A stretch of 64,000 nucleotides of DNA from Plotosus lineatus (taxonomy: Eukaryota > Chordata > Actinopteri > Siluriformes > Plotosidae): assembly GCA_024760905.1 (NCBI GenBank), contig CM045733.1:18627501-18691500 (forward strand), written 5' to 3'. Shown piece after piece: positions 9,994 through 20,513 of this stretch (positions are counted from its first letter, which is position 1; each line of letters begins with the position of its first letter). The notes beneath the pieces were generated by a model. The model ran no database searches. It was given only the letters and a program-made list of their open reading frames with translations, and was not told where the DNA came from. A program made the translations under genes and the position numbers.

Positions 9994-12238
9994 CACTGAA
10001 AGCACACCTCACGACTGTCTTATACCTCTCATACATGTCCTGCACCACTCAAACATACTTCTCTGCCACTCCAGACTTCCTCATGCAATACCACAGTTCC
10101 TCTCTCAGCACCCTGTCATATGCTTTCTCCAGATCCACACAGGCACAATGCAGTGCCTTCCGACCTTCTCTGTACTTCTGTATTAACATCCTCAAAACAA
10201 AAACTGCATCTGTGGTGCTCTTTCTTGGCATGAAACCAAACTGTTGTTCACAAATGCTGACCTTAGTCTAGCTTCCACTATTCTTTCCCATAACTTCATC
10301 GTATGGCTCATCAACTTTATCCTTCTGTAGCTGCCACAAGTCTGCACATCTCCCTTGTTCTTAAAAATGGGCTCCAGTCCACTTCTCCTCCATTCCTCTG
10401 GCATCCTCTCACTCTCTAAGACCTTGTTGAATGTTCTTGTCAGAAAATCTACTGCTACCTCTCCTAGACACTTCCATACCTCCACCGGTATGTCATCAGG
10501 ACCAACTGCCTTTCCACTCTTCATCCTCTTCAATGCCCTCCTCACTTCACCCTTACTAATCTTTGCTACTTCCTGGTCCTCAACAGTCACCTCTTCTACT
10601 CTTTTATCTCTATCATTTTCCTCATTCATCAGCTCTTTAAACTACTCTTTCTATCTTCCCAGCACACTTCTGTCATCAGTCAATACATTTCACACCATGT
10701 CCTTAATCACTCTAACTTGCTGCACATCCTTCCCATCTCTATTTCTATGCTGTGCCAACCTGTATAAATCATTTTCTCCCTAATTACTGTCCAACCTAGC
10801 ATACAAGTCATCATACGCCGTCTGTTTGGCCTTTGATACTGCTACCTTCGCCTTACGCTGTATCTCCCTGTACTCCTGTTTACTTTCTTTGGTCCTTTCT
10901 ATGTCCCATTTCTTCTTAGCTAACCTCTTCTTTTGTACACACTTCTGTACTTCCTCATTCTACTACCAAGTCTCCTTATCTACTGTCCTTCCAGATGACA
11001 CACCAAGTATTCTCCTACCTGTCTCCATGATCAAATTAGCTGTAGTTGTCCAGTCATCTGGAAGCACTTCCTGACCACCCAAAGCCTGTTTCAACTCCTC
11101 CTTGAAGACAACACAACATTCTTCCTTTTTCAGCTTCCACCACTTTGTCTTCGGCTCTGCCTTTGCTTTCTTCACCTTTCTTACCATCAGCATCATCCTG
11201 CACACCACCATCCTATGCTGTTTGGCAACACTCTCACCCACTACTACTTTGCAATCACTGACTTCCTTCAAATTACATCGCCTGCACAAGATGTAGTCTA
11301 CCTGTGTGCTCCTACCTCCACTTTTATAAGTCACTCTATGCTCCTGTCTCTTCTGGAAGAAAGTATTTACCACAGCCATTTCCATCCTTTTTGCAAAATC
11401 TATCAGCATCTGTCCTTCTGTGTTCCTTTCCTGGATACCAAACCTGCCCATCACTTCCTCGTCCCCTCTGTTTCCTGCACCAACATGTCCATTGAAGTCT
11501 GCACCAATGACCACTCTTTCACCTCTGGGGGTACTCTGCATCGCTTCATCTATCTCACTCCAGAATCTCTCCTTTTCTTCTAGCTCACATTCTGCCTGTG
11601 GGGCATAAGCACTAAAAACATTGAACATCACACCTTCAAGTTCTAACTTGAGACTCATCACTCTGTCTGACACTCTTTTCACTTCTAGAGCATTCCTGAC
11701 CAACCCCTCCTTCAAGATGACTCCTACTCCATTTCTCTTCCCATCCACATCATGAAAAAACAGCTTAAACCCCACTCCTAAGCTTCTATCCTTGCTACCT
11801 TTCCACCTGGTCTGCTGAACACACAGTATGTCCACCTTCCTCCTCTGCATCATGTCAGCCAGCTCTCTATCTTTTCCTGTCATAGTTCCAACATTCAAAG
11901 TCCCTCCTCTCAGTCCTTGACTCATGCTTTTCCTCTTCTCTCTCTGCCTATGGACATGCCTCCCGCCTCTCCTTCTTCAACCGCTCCTTCTTCGACCAAC
12001 AGTGGTCCAATTTCCACTAGCACCCTGTTGGTTAACAGCACTGATTGCAGTCGTTGTTAACCCGGGTCTCGACCGATCCGGTATGAAATTTGTCTTTAGG
12101 GTTTGCATTTTGTATTCTGGCAAAAGTTTTACGCCAGATGCCCTCGCTGTCACAACCATCTGCATTTATTTGGTCTTGGGACCAGTGTGAGGGCGGGCAC
12201 TTGTTTTGTTTGTCTCCCCCCGGGCTGTATTTCACCAT
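9994..12238 (-). mobile_element. Outer RTE-like LINE, 5' segment
   Basis: This is the 5' part of the LINE whose 3' part lies at 5904-6834. Minus-strand codons 11925-10963 encode the endonuclease (GTLNVGTM, QQTRWKGSK, GADFNGHVGAGNRGDEE, STQVDYILC, QHRMVVCRM). 10629-10192 and 10231-10049 encode the RT start (EVRRALKRMKSGKAVGPD, YRRIKLMSHTMK, DLEKAYDRVLRE). Stops and indels break it near 10960, 10640 and 10230. The 5' UTR contains GGTTGTGACAGCGAGGGCAT. It ends beside the right-hand 17-bp duplication at 12239. Confidence 0.85.
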
Positions 12239-12255
12239 TTCACCATTTCATTTCT
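12239..12255. repeat. Target-site duplication of the outer LINE (right copy)
   Basis: Exact second copy of the 17-mer at 5887-5903. Confidence 0.85.
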
Positions 12256-12425
12256 GAACTACTTAATCCTAATTAGGGTCATAGGTAGACCCAATGGTCA
12301 TCTGAGGTGACTCTGAGTAAGGGAAGAGTATATCCAGAATAGTTCATCAGGTCATTGCAGGACAGAAACATGCTGACAGCCCCCAACCTTGGGAGCAGTA
12401 ATCGAGCATTTTACCACCGGGCCAA
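12250..12425 (-). repeat. tRNA-derived SINE fragment (reversed)
   Basis: Contains CTACTTAATCCTAATTAGGG, then CATTGCAGGACAGAAACATG and TTTTACCACCGGGCC, the order of the local SINE read from tail to head. The outer LINE sits at its tail end. Confidence 0.6.
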
Positions 12426-12682
12426 CACAGCTCGTGTGTGCCGCCAGCTCAAGTATAGGTTTAATAGTTTTATAGGTGATAGAGTAAGTGTTAAAGTAGA
12501 GGTGGTGCTGTGGATAGCGGTCTCTCTTTGAACCTTGTGGCTAAATGGGGCATTTGTGAGTAGAGTTTCCCAGTATAGTACTACGACAGGCTTCCTCAGA
12601 GTACTGTACTCCAATATCCTCCTGCAGTATGAAGACATGTACATTGACTTGACTGGATTCTCTAAATCACCCATAAGTGTAA

Positions 12683-13912
12683 TACCCCCATTTCACTGGA
12701 GTGCAGAATGCAATGATTGTGGTGGAAAGGTGTGGAACGCACTCTACAGAGGAGCTTCGGCATTTTTACAAGGAAAATTGGTCAAAAACCTATGGAAAAT
12801 TGTACCTTTGGAACACCTTCGGAATGTTCACGGAATGACAAGGAAAGACCGTGGTACAATGTCAGAATACATGCGTAAAAGCACTCGAATTACCTTCAGA
12901 ACCAGTGCAGATTGCAAAAGAAGACCTTCGGATAATTCATGGAATGCTCACGGAAAGCACGGAACACTCAAGGAACGACTACGGCACTACTCCATTTTAG
13001 AGGAACGTTCACGTTCAACATGGAATGACTAAGGAATGACTGAGGAATGACTGAGGAATACCTGACATAACCACGTTTCAACAAGGAAAAATTGGCAACG
13101 GTCAAAGGATTTGCTCCTGATTCCGCCTTTAAATACACGGAATCGACCAAGGAAGCTCAGTCTCTCATTCATACTACAGTATATGTTTATAATGTACAAT
13201 AAATTTAAAATTTAACATACGTTTGTAATTTACCATATGTTTCTAATGTGCAATATGTTTATAATTTAAAATAAATTAAAAATTTAACATGTTAATATGT
13301 TTAATATCAACAATGTCAATACGTTCCTTTTATTTGCACCTCACTAAATCATTCCAGACTAAAAACCATGCACACAAGTCCAAACCACAGTGATTCTAAC
13401 TTTAAAACTTTATTACATGAACAGGAAAACAGAAAAAAATAAAGTGAATGAACTGGAATAATTTATAGTGGAAGTGACTTCCTTCAGTGTTCCGCAAGTC
13501 TTCCGTGTTATCCGCAACCATTCCACAAACGTTCCGCATGTATTCTGCAAACCTTCCGTGAATATTCTGTGGGGATTCTGTGGCCGCTTTGACCATCTGG
13601 TTGCTCGTGGAATGGTCTCGGAAGACTTGAGGAATAAAAGGAACGATCATGGAACGTTTGCTGAAAGGACGGAACGTTTGCGAAAGGACTGCGGAACATG
13701 AGGGAACACTGTCGGAAATTTTTTTTTCTGTAAACGTGCTTTTGAACATGTTCAAACGCACGTTCGCGGAAGATTTTGGCCTGACGGAAGAGGAGGAATA
13801 CGTTCGGAATCGTTCGGAAGGACACGGAAGATGACGGAACGACTGGGGAACGTTGAAGGATGACTACGGTTTTGCTTCCGCGAATCTGCCGCGCTCCAGT
13901 GAAATGGGGGTA
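12683..13912. mobile_element. GGAA-rich non-autonomous DNA transposon with 22-bp terminal inverted repeats
   Basis: The left end TACCCCCATTTCACTGGAGT and the right end CTCCAGTGAAATGGGGGTA are inverted copies over 22 bp with one mismatch (12683-12704, 13891-13912). TA at each border may be the target duplication. The 1.2-kb interior is filled with degenerate GGAAYG / GGAACG phrases on both halves and an AT-rich centre (13150-13450). Open frames inside are translations of these repeats. The superfamily is unassigned. Confidence 0.7.
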
Positions 13913-14240
13913 CAAATGTGAGTGGGAACGGTTGTTTGTGTCTGTATTGATCTGCTAGTATACTAATGAATGCTAGTAAACTATATAGTATAGAGAATAG
14001 TCTGCTAGTAGACTAGCAAATTGTTAAGGGTGTAGCCGGCTTCTCACCCCAATGTTCCCTGAGATTGATTCTAGCTTTCACTGATGCCTTGATAGATAAG
14101 CAGTATACAAGGAGGGCTATATTATAGAGATGATATGTATGTAACTAATATATTTTATGTTAATATTATATGAGATTTCTGTTTCTTTTTGAATATTCTT
14201 TCAATCAGTAGAGTGCATTAGTGTTTAACAGTGCACCATA

Positions 14241-14542
14241 CCAACACAATAGAACTGAACCACTTAATCCTAATTAAGGTTGCAAGAGGCTGGCGCCCAT
14301 CTCAGCTGACTCTGGGCAAGGGCAAAGCACACCCTGGACCGCTCGCCAGGCCATCACAAGCCCTTTACAAAAGTCAGCAATGCTTCCTTTACGTGTCTCA
14401 CCAGAGACAGGGAGAGATTACAGCCTTTGATAACCCAGTTAGATGCACGGGGGTTGGGGGGAGCAGTGACAACCCATTGAGAATGGGGCTTGAACCACCA
14501 ACTTTGGGATGAGTAATCCAGCATCCTACCACCAGGCTTTTT
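14241..14542 (-). repeat. tRNA-derived SINE, complete (reversed)
   Basis: Reads CCACTTAATCCTAATTAAGG at the tail side, then the GCTGACTCTGGGC block, CAGCAATGCTTCCTTTACG, CCCAGTTAGATGCACGGGG, and a reversed tRNA-like head ending AGCATCCTACCACCAGGC. Confidence 0.8.
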
Positions 14543-14561
14543 TTTTTCCTTATGTGTTTAT

Positions 14562-17127
14562 TTGTTTAACGCTCCCTCGGGAGACTCGCTCGTTGTCTTG
14601 GGAGACTTCAACGCCCATGTGGGCAACGATAGTGTGACCTGGAAGGGTGTGATCGGTAGGTACGGCCTCTCCAGTCTGAATCCGAATGGTGTATCGTTGT
14701 TGGACTTCTGTGCTCGTCATAGTTTGTCTATCACAAACACCATGTTCGAACATAAGGGTGTCCATAAGTGCACTTGGCACCAGGACACCCTAGGTCGCAG
14801 TTCGATGATTGACTTTGTAGTCGTGTCATCGGACTTGCGACCATATGTTCTGGACACTCGGGTGAAGAGTGGAGCTGAGCTGTCTACCGATCACTACCTG
14901 GTGGTGAGTTGGCTTCGGTGGTGTGGGAGGTTGCCTTGCAGACCTGGCAGGCCCAAGCGTGTAATCAGGGTCTGCTGGGAACGTTTGGCGGAGCCCCCTG
15001 TCTGAGAGGCCTTTAACTCCCACCTCCGGCAGAGCTACAACCACGTTCCGGAGGAGGCGGGGGACATGGAATCCGAATGGGCCATGTTTCGTGCCTCCAT
15101 TGCTGAGGCGGCAGCCCATAGCTGTGGCCGTAAGGTCGTCGGTGCTTGTCGTGGCGGTAATCCCCGAACCCGGTGGTGGACACCTGCGGTGAAGGGGGCC
15201 GTCCAGCTGAAGAAGGAGGCCTATCGGGTTTTATTAGCCTGTGGGACTCCTGAGGCAGCAAACGGGTACCGGCAGGCCAAACATGCTGCAGCCGAGGCTG
15301 TCGCAGATGCAAAATCTCGGGCGTGGGAGGAGTTCGGTGAGGGCCTGGAGAGTGATTATCGGTTGGCCTCAAAAAGGTTCTGGGCCACCATCCGACGCCT
15401 CAGGAGGGGGAAGCAGTTCTTCACAAACACTGTTTACGGTGGAGGTGGGGAGCTGCTTACCTTGACTGGGGATGTTGTTGAGAGGTGGAGGGAATACTTT
15501 GAGGACCTTCTCAATCCCACCAACACGCTCTCCGTGGAAGAGGAAGACCCTGGGGGTTCGGGTGAGGGTCCGCCCATCAGTGGAGTGGAGGTCACTGAGG
15601 TTGTCAAAAAGCTCCTCGGTGGTCGAGCTCCGGGGTTGGACGAGATCCGCCCGGAATATCTCAGGGCTCTGGATGTTGTAGGACTGACTTGGATGACACG
15701 ACTCTGCAACATCGCGTGGTCATCGGGGGCTGTACCTCTGGATTGGCAAACTGGGGTGGTGGTCCCAATTTTTAAGAAGGGGGACCGGAGGGTGTGTTCC
15801 AATTATCGGGGAATTACACTCCTCAGCCTACCTGGTAAAGTCTATGCAGGGGTACTAGAGAGGAGGATCCGACCGATAGTCGAACCTCGGATTCAAGAGG
15901 AACAATGTGGTTTTCGTCCTGGCCGCAGCACTCTTGACCAACTCTATACGCTCCACAGGATTCTGGAGGGGGCATGGGAGTTTGCCCAATCTGTCCACAT
16001 GTGCTTTGTGGATTTGGAGAAGGCTTTCGACCGTGTCCCTCGAAAGATCTTGTGGGGCGTGCTCCGAGAATATGGCGTTCCGGATCCGTTGCTACGAGCG
16101 ATTCGGTCGCTGTATCACCGGAGCCAGAGTTTGGTCCGTATTGGTAACAGCAGGTCGGATTCGTTTCCAGTGGGAGTTGGAGTCCGCCAAGGCTGTCCTT
16201 TGTCACCGATTCTGTTCATAATTTTTATGGACAGAATTTCTAGGCGCAGTCGAGGCGATGAGGGGTTCTGGTTTGGTGGCCATCGGATATCGTCTCTGCT
16301 TTTTGCGGATGATGTTGTCCTTTTGGCTTCATCAAGTTGGGCCCTCCAGCTCTCATTGGAGCGATTCGCAGCTGAGTGCGAAGCAGCCGGGATGAAGATC
16401 AGTACCTCCAAGTTCGAGGCCATGGTTCTCAGTCGGTCAATGGTGGAATGCACCCTCCGGGTCGGGAATGAGGTCCTGCCCCAAGTGGAGGAGTTTAAGT
16501 ATCTTGGGGTCTTGTTTACGAGTGAGGGAAGGATGGAGCGAGAGATCGACAGACGGATCGCTGCCGCCTCTGCTGTTAAGCGGTGCTTGTACCGGTCCGT
16601 TGTGGTGAAAAAGGAGCTGAGCAGCAAGGCGAAGCTCTCAATTTACCAGTCGATCTACGTTCCAACCCTCACCTATGGTCACGAGCTTTGGGTAATGACC
16701 GAAAGAACAAGATCACGGATACAAGCGGCTGAAATGAGCTTTCTTCGCCGGGTGGCGGGGTTCTCCCTTAGAGATAGGGTGAGAAGCTCCGCCATCCGGG
16801 GAGAGCTCGGAGTAGATCCGCTGCTCCTCCGCATTGAGAGGGGCCAGTTGAGGTGGCTCGGGCATCTGGTCAGAATGCCCCCCGGACGCCTCCCTGGTGT
16901 GGTGTTTCGGGCATGTCCAACCGGGAAGAGACCCCGGGGTCGACCTAGAACACGCTGGAGGGACTATGTCTCTCGGCTTGTCTGGGACCGCCTCGGTGTC
17001 CCCCCGGGAGAGTTGGAGGAAGTAGCTCGGGAGAGGGATGTCTGGACCTTTTTGCTAAGGTTGCTGCCCCCGCGACCCGACCCTGGACTAAGCGGAAGAA
17101 GATGATGATGATGATGATGATGATGTG
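14562..17127 (+). mobile_element. 5'-truncated LINE of a second family (endonuclease-RT), nearly intact
   Basis: The frame is open from 14562 to 17105 except for one TGA at 15003-15005. The C-terminal half of the endonuclease shows VVLGDFNAHVGND, LLDFCARHSL, TLGRSSMIDFVV and STDHYLVV. The RT shows GVVVPIFKKGDRRVCSNYRG, QCGFRPGRSTLDQLY, MCFVDLEKAFDRVPRK, VRQGCPLSPILF and LLFADDVVLLAS (16299-16313), then EEFKYLGVLFTSEGRM and the C-terminal TGKRPRGRPRTRWRDYVSR and LRLLPPRPDPG. The 3' end is (GATGAT)n after CTAAGCGGAAGAAG. The endonuclease N-terminus is missing. The simple-repeat tail and lack of ORF1 fit an RTE/Rex-like LINE, distinct in sequence from the 6-12 kb family. Confidence 0.9.
15066..17105 (+). 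CDS. LINE reverse transcriptase reading frame
   Basis: An uninterrupted frame of 679 codons, downstream of the single stop at 15003. In order: a K/R-rich linker (about 1-160), RT fingers and palm with DLEKAFDR (about 320) and FADD (about 414), a thumb ending in the YLGVLFTSEGRMEREIDRR segment, and a C-terminal WLGHLVRMPPGRLPG module with the basic RPRGRPRTRW stretch. The upstream stop is in the same frame, so the copy is one point change from a continuous endonuclease-RT polyprotein but still lacks its 5' end. It is probably not active. Codon and GC content (over 55% GC) contrast with the AT-rich flanks. Confidence 0.85.
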   Translation: MESEWAMFRASIAEAAAHSCGRKVVGACRGGNPRTRWWTPAVKGAVQLKKEAYRVLLACGTPEAANGYRQAKHAAAEAVADAKSRAWEEFGEGLESDYRLASKRFWATIRRLRRGKQFFTNTVYGGGGELLTLTGDVVERWREYFEDLLNPTNTLSVEEEDPGGSGEGPPISGVEVTEVVKKLLGGRAPGLDEIRPEYLRALDVVGLTWMTRLCNIAWSSGAVPLDWQTGVVVPIFKKGDRRVCSNYRGITLLSLPGKVYAGVLERRIRPIVEPRIQEEQCGFRPGRSTLDQLYTLHRILEGAWEFAQSVHMCFVDLEKAFDRVPRKILWGVLREYGVPDPLLRAIRSLYHRSQSLVRIGNSRSDSFPVGVGVRQGCPLSPILFIIFMDRISRRSRGDEGFWFGGHRISSLLFADDVVLLASSSWALQLSLERFAAECEAAGMKISTSKFEAMVLSRSMVECTLRVGNEVLPQVEEFKYLGVLFTSEGRMEREIDRRIAAASAVKRCLYRSVVVKKELSSKAKLSIYQSIYVPTLTYGHELWVMTERTRSRIQAAEMSFLRRVAGFSLRDRVRSSAIRGELGVDPLLLRIERGQLRWLGHLVRMPPGRLPGVVFRACPTGKRPRGRPRTRWRDYVSRLVWDRLGVPPGELEEVARERDVWTFLLRLLPPRPDPGLSGRR

Positions 17128-17266
17128 TTTATTTAAAAATGTTCCTTCAAATGTGCTAGTATATTGACCTTGTTTACATTTACATTCACTTTTTATTTTA
17201 TCCACATTGCTGCTGCTATATATATATTTGTTTATTCTATTTCACAGTGTCTTCAGTGTAAATATA

Positions 17267-17670
17267 GGGATCCCTCGCTACTTCGAGCTTCAATTCTTGT
17301 GGCTTCAGTGCATCCTGTTTTTTTTTTTTTAATATTCATCGAATTAAAAAATTCCACAAAAACAAGGCCAATTACGCAAAAAAAAAAAAAAAAAAAAAAC
17401 CTAAACGAACACAAAACAAAAAAAACACCCAAAACCTCCCATCAAAACGAGTTACATTTTTGTGACATGCGCAGCTGAATGTGTGTGCGTGCGCGTCTGT
17501 ATATGTGTGTATTTATATTTTACTTACATCTTATCCATTATTGTTTAATATTTAATTGTTATTATAAGCATTTATAGCATTGAATATGTATTTATTGATA
17601 TTATATACACACATTCAATGGTCACAGGGGATCTTGGTCCCAGTTAACCACGGAAAGTGAGGGATCCCTG
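17267..17670 (+). mobile_element. GGATCCCT-ended MITE, copy 2 (intact)
   Basis: Begins GGGATCCCTCGCTACTTCGA and ends CCACGGAAAGTGAGGGATCC. It carries the full body: GCTTCAGTGCATCC, an A-rich run, a GTGTGCGTGCGCG stretch, TTTACTTACATCTTATCC and TGAATATGTATTTATTGATA. About 404 bp, uninterrupted. Confidence 0.8.
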
Positions 17671-20513
17671 TGCTGTACATCCCAGTGTTCAGTTTTCCCT
17701 CGTTTTCATTCATAGGTGTCGAGTTTATATTTCTATTTTATAATTTTACTTAGAGTTTCATGGAAATAATTGCTTGTGTTTATATTCTGCTCTTGACGGT
17801 GTTAATTGCAGTTTATTGTATTGTTTGCATCCATTTAACTTGCATGCGCCTCTCTAAAGCTCGGAATCTCATACAAAATTCTGTGATGTGTGAACTTACT
17901 GACAATAAACACGCCTGAATTTCTTAAATCCTGAATCTCTTGAATCGTGAATCTCTTGTGAATACCAGTGAACTCAGGATTTAAAATATGTATACTTAAA
18001 TAAAACTAGCACAAAGTATGTATAGGTCGCTGTTTTGAATATAATGGAATCAGTAAAACCATCAAATTCAGGAACTCTTTGACTGGTGTGATTCTAATTT
18101 TCTGACTTTTACACTACTACGCTTTGACAAAAATGCATTCTGTTGAAACATAAGAAAAAAACAACAACACATATTTCAATTTTTATTTTAATGAAAAATT
18201 GTGCGGACCCTAAATAACAACAACTACAGTACAATAAAACAGATTTATAAAATATGCAGTCTATTGATAATACCTGCAGGTATTTATTATTTCAGAGGTA
18301 TAGAATGCAGTCTCCTATGAGTCACACATTACACATCACCTGATCATTCAGTCAATACTCAGACACTCAATACCACTCACAGTACGTACCAGAAATCCAG
18401 AAATAATACATAAAAAGTATACTAAAATAAATTATATAGAAAAATAAGTTATTTAAGAAACCATAAATATTTATAGCACAGGAAAGCATTTTTTGGCTAC
18501 AGAATCAGACGGGAAAATACCTTTATCTTTTCCCGATATACACAGTCTGCACTAAGACACCGGATTAAGTTACTGGACCAATTAACGTGTCACCATGATT
18601 ACCTTATATCCTATCAGGTTCCCCCACACTCTGACTCATCATCAGTAGATAAAGTCATCCTTATGTTGCCATCTGACTGCCAGGTGTGTAAAGAGAACAG
18701 GAGCCGGTTGATGTAATATTACCACCTAGTTTCATGAGACGTTCGAATGAAAGCAAGCAAATGATCCTCTTTCCTAAACTTAACTTTAAAGCATCTTCAT
18801 ACCGCTTTGGTCATGAAAATTATTATGAATAAGATTATGGTGATGCACTACTCACAATGTAAACATTTACCAAGGCTGGACAATATGGCATATAATACAA
18901 TATCCTAACCACAATATGCTCTTCGTAATAATTAAAATAATAATAATAATAATAACGAGTTAATTCTATGGGGGTTTTTTTTTCTGATATGGTCACAGTT
19001 TATACTGACCACCACAGTTTATACCTGTATCTCGTACCTAATATTTAAAGTTTTATAAGTAGCAATTGAGATGTGCATAATATTAGAAAAAGTAATGTTG
19101 AAGAAACATGAACATGATTTCAGTATTACTAACATCATTGTCAGGATCACAAAACAAACAAAGAAAAAACCTGATGAACAATTTGATGATGTGTTCGTAA
19201 CACTGAAAGATTCTTTATCATTTACAACCTTATTTTTTATAATAACATTTTTTAAATTGTAAAAAAAAAAAAAAAAAAAAGTAACAACAATAATAATAAT
19301 AATAATAATAATTTTAAAAATGCCTGAGCCTTGCCTGAGCGCTGAAAACAGAACCACAAATCTGCATATTTCATGACTACCCTGAGTAAAATCCATGCCA
19401 CTTTACTCTGAAACATTCTACATTGGTAATTCCAATTGACGTACAATAAGTTCCTTATGTAAGCTGATCTGTCGTGAATACACTGGGGAAACAATTATCC
19501 AGCGGCTAACATGCTAGCTACTAAACAGAAGTACAGTACTGTAACCTCGTTGAGTGTCCTGGTCAAATGACAAATAATTAGTTCCTGCAGAAACTCCTCA
19601 AATTTCTAATAAATCACATCATTTTACTACAACATTGAATGTTTTCACCATTGTACTTAATTTAAATATTGAATTTCCATTGGCGTTAAATATGCAAAGG
19701 CTCAAAGCAGACTAGTGTCAGCTTCACGACTGGTCCACTTATGAGCCGCTTCAAACCATCTCATCAGTCGTTGCAGAAGTTTGGAGGTCCAGAGGTGACG
19801 CTACCTTCCAGATACGATAAAGGACCCAGCCGCAGCTCGTTCAATTTGGTCTTATTAACTAACTTTCTCATTTTCCAATCCACTTAATCTCACTAGGGTC
19901 ACCAGGAGGCTGGTGCCTATCTCAAATGACACAGGGATCAGGCGAAATACATCCTGAAAAACTCATCAGACCATCACAGGGCCAGCAATCATTCACACTG
20001 ACACACACCTAGAGACAGTTTGAAACATCCAATTAGCCTAACTGCACGTCTTTGGACTGTGGGAGGAAACCGGAGTTCCCACAGGAAATATAGAGGAGAC
20101 TTGATTTTTGGGGGGTTTTTTTGTTTGTTTGTTTATTTTTTTGAGACGGACATGCTAACTGCTGCACACTCATCTAGTGACATAAAAATATGTAAGTTTA
20201 AGAAAAACACTCAAGGTATCCTTTTCATTTAAGTTATCAATTGAATTGACTGAATCCTTTGACTCACACACCCAATTAATTTTTAAAGATTTGTTAATTT
20301 ACTTTTCAAATGGATTTTTGTTTTTTTTGTTTTTTTTTTACTTTTTTACTTTTCTGAGGACAACAGAATAAAATCAAGCAGTTTCAGTGCAACATTACTT
20401 ACTGTTGGCAGTTTGGGAGCAAATAAAAACGATACTATAATACATAATCATGATACAATATTTTGCCATATTGTCCAGCCATACCTATTTTAATTCCTGC
20501 TCTGTCATAATTT
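17671..20513. other. il26 3' flank, mostly unique AT-rich DNA
   Basis: No gene seen. It contains a degraded reversed SINE at about 19870-20090 (CCACTTAATCTCACTAGGGT; CATCCAATTAGCCTAACTGC), an ATA-triplet tract near 19290-19310 and several A/T runs. A minus-strand AATAAA at 20132-20137 is a possible il26 polyadenylation signal, but it lies beside the SINE and is weak evidence. Confidence 0.5.
19870..20090 (-). repeat. SINE remnant (reversed)
   Basis: Tail-side CACTTAATCTCACTAGGGTC is followed by CACACCTAGAGACAGTTTG, CCAATTAGCCTAACTGCACG and GGACTGTGGGAGGAAACCGG, the reversed body of the GTTTGCATGTTCTCC SINE family. Confidence 0.65.

Noticed and set aside
12535..13032. A 165-codon frame
   Set aside because: Crosses the left terminus of the GGAA-rich transposon and then translates its repeats.
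1..20513. Interferon gamma gene expected next to il26
   Set aside because: Looked for phase-0 cytokine-like exons on the minus strand and found only transposons. It presumably lies outside the window.
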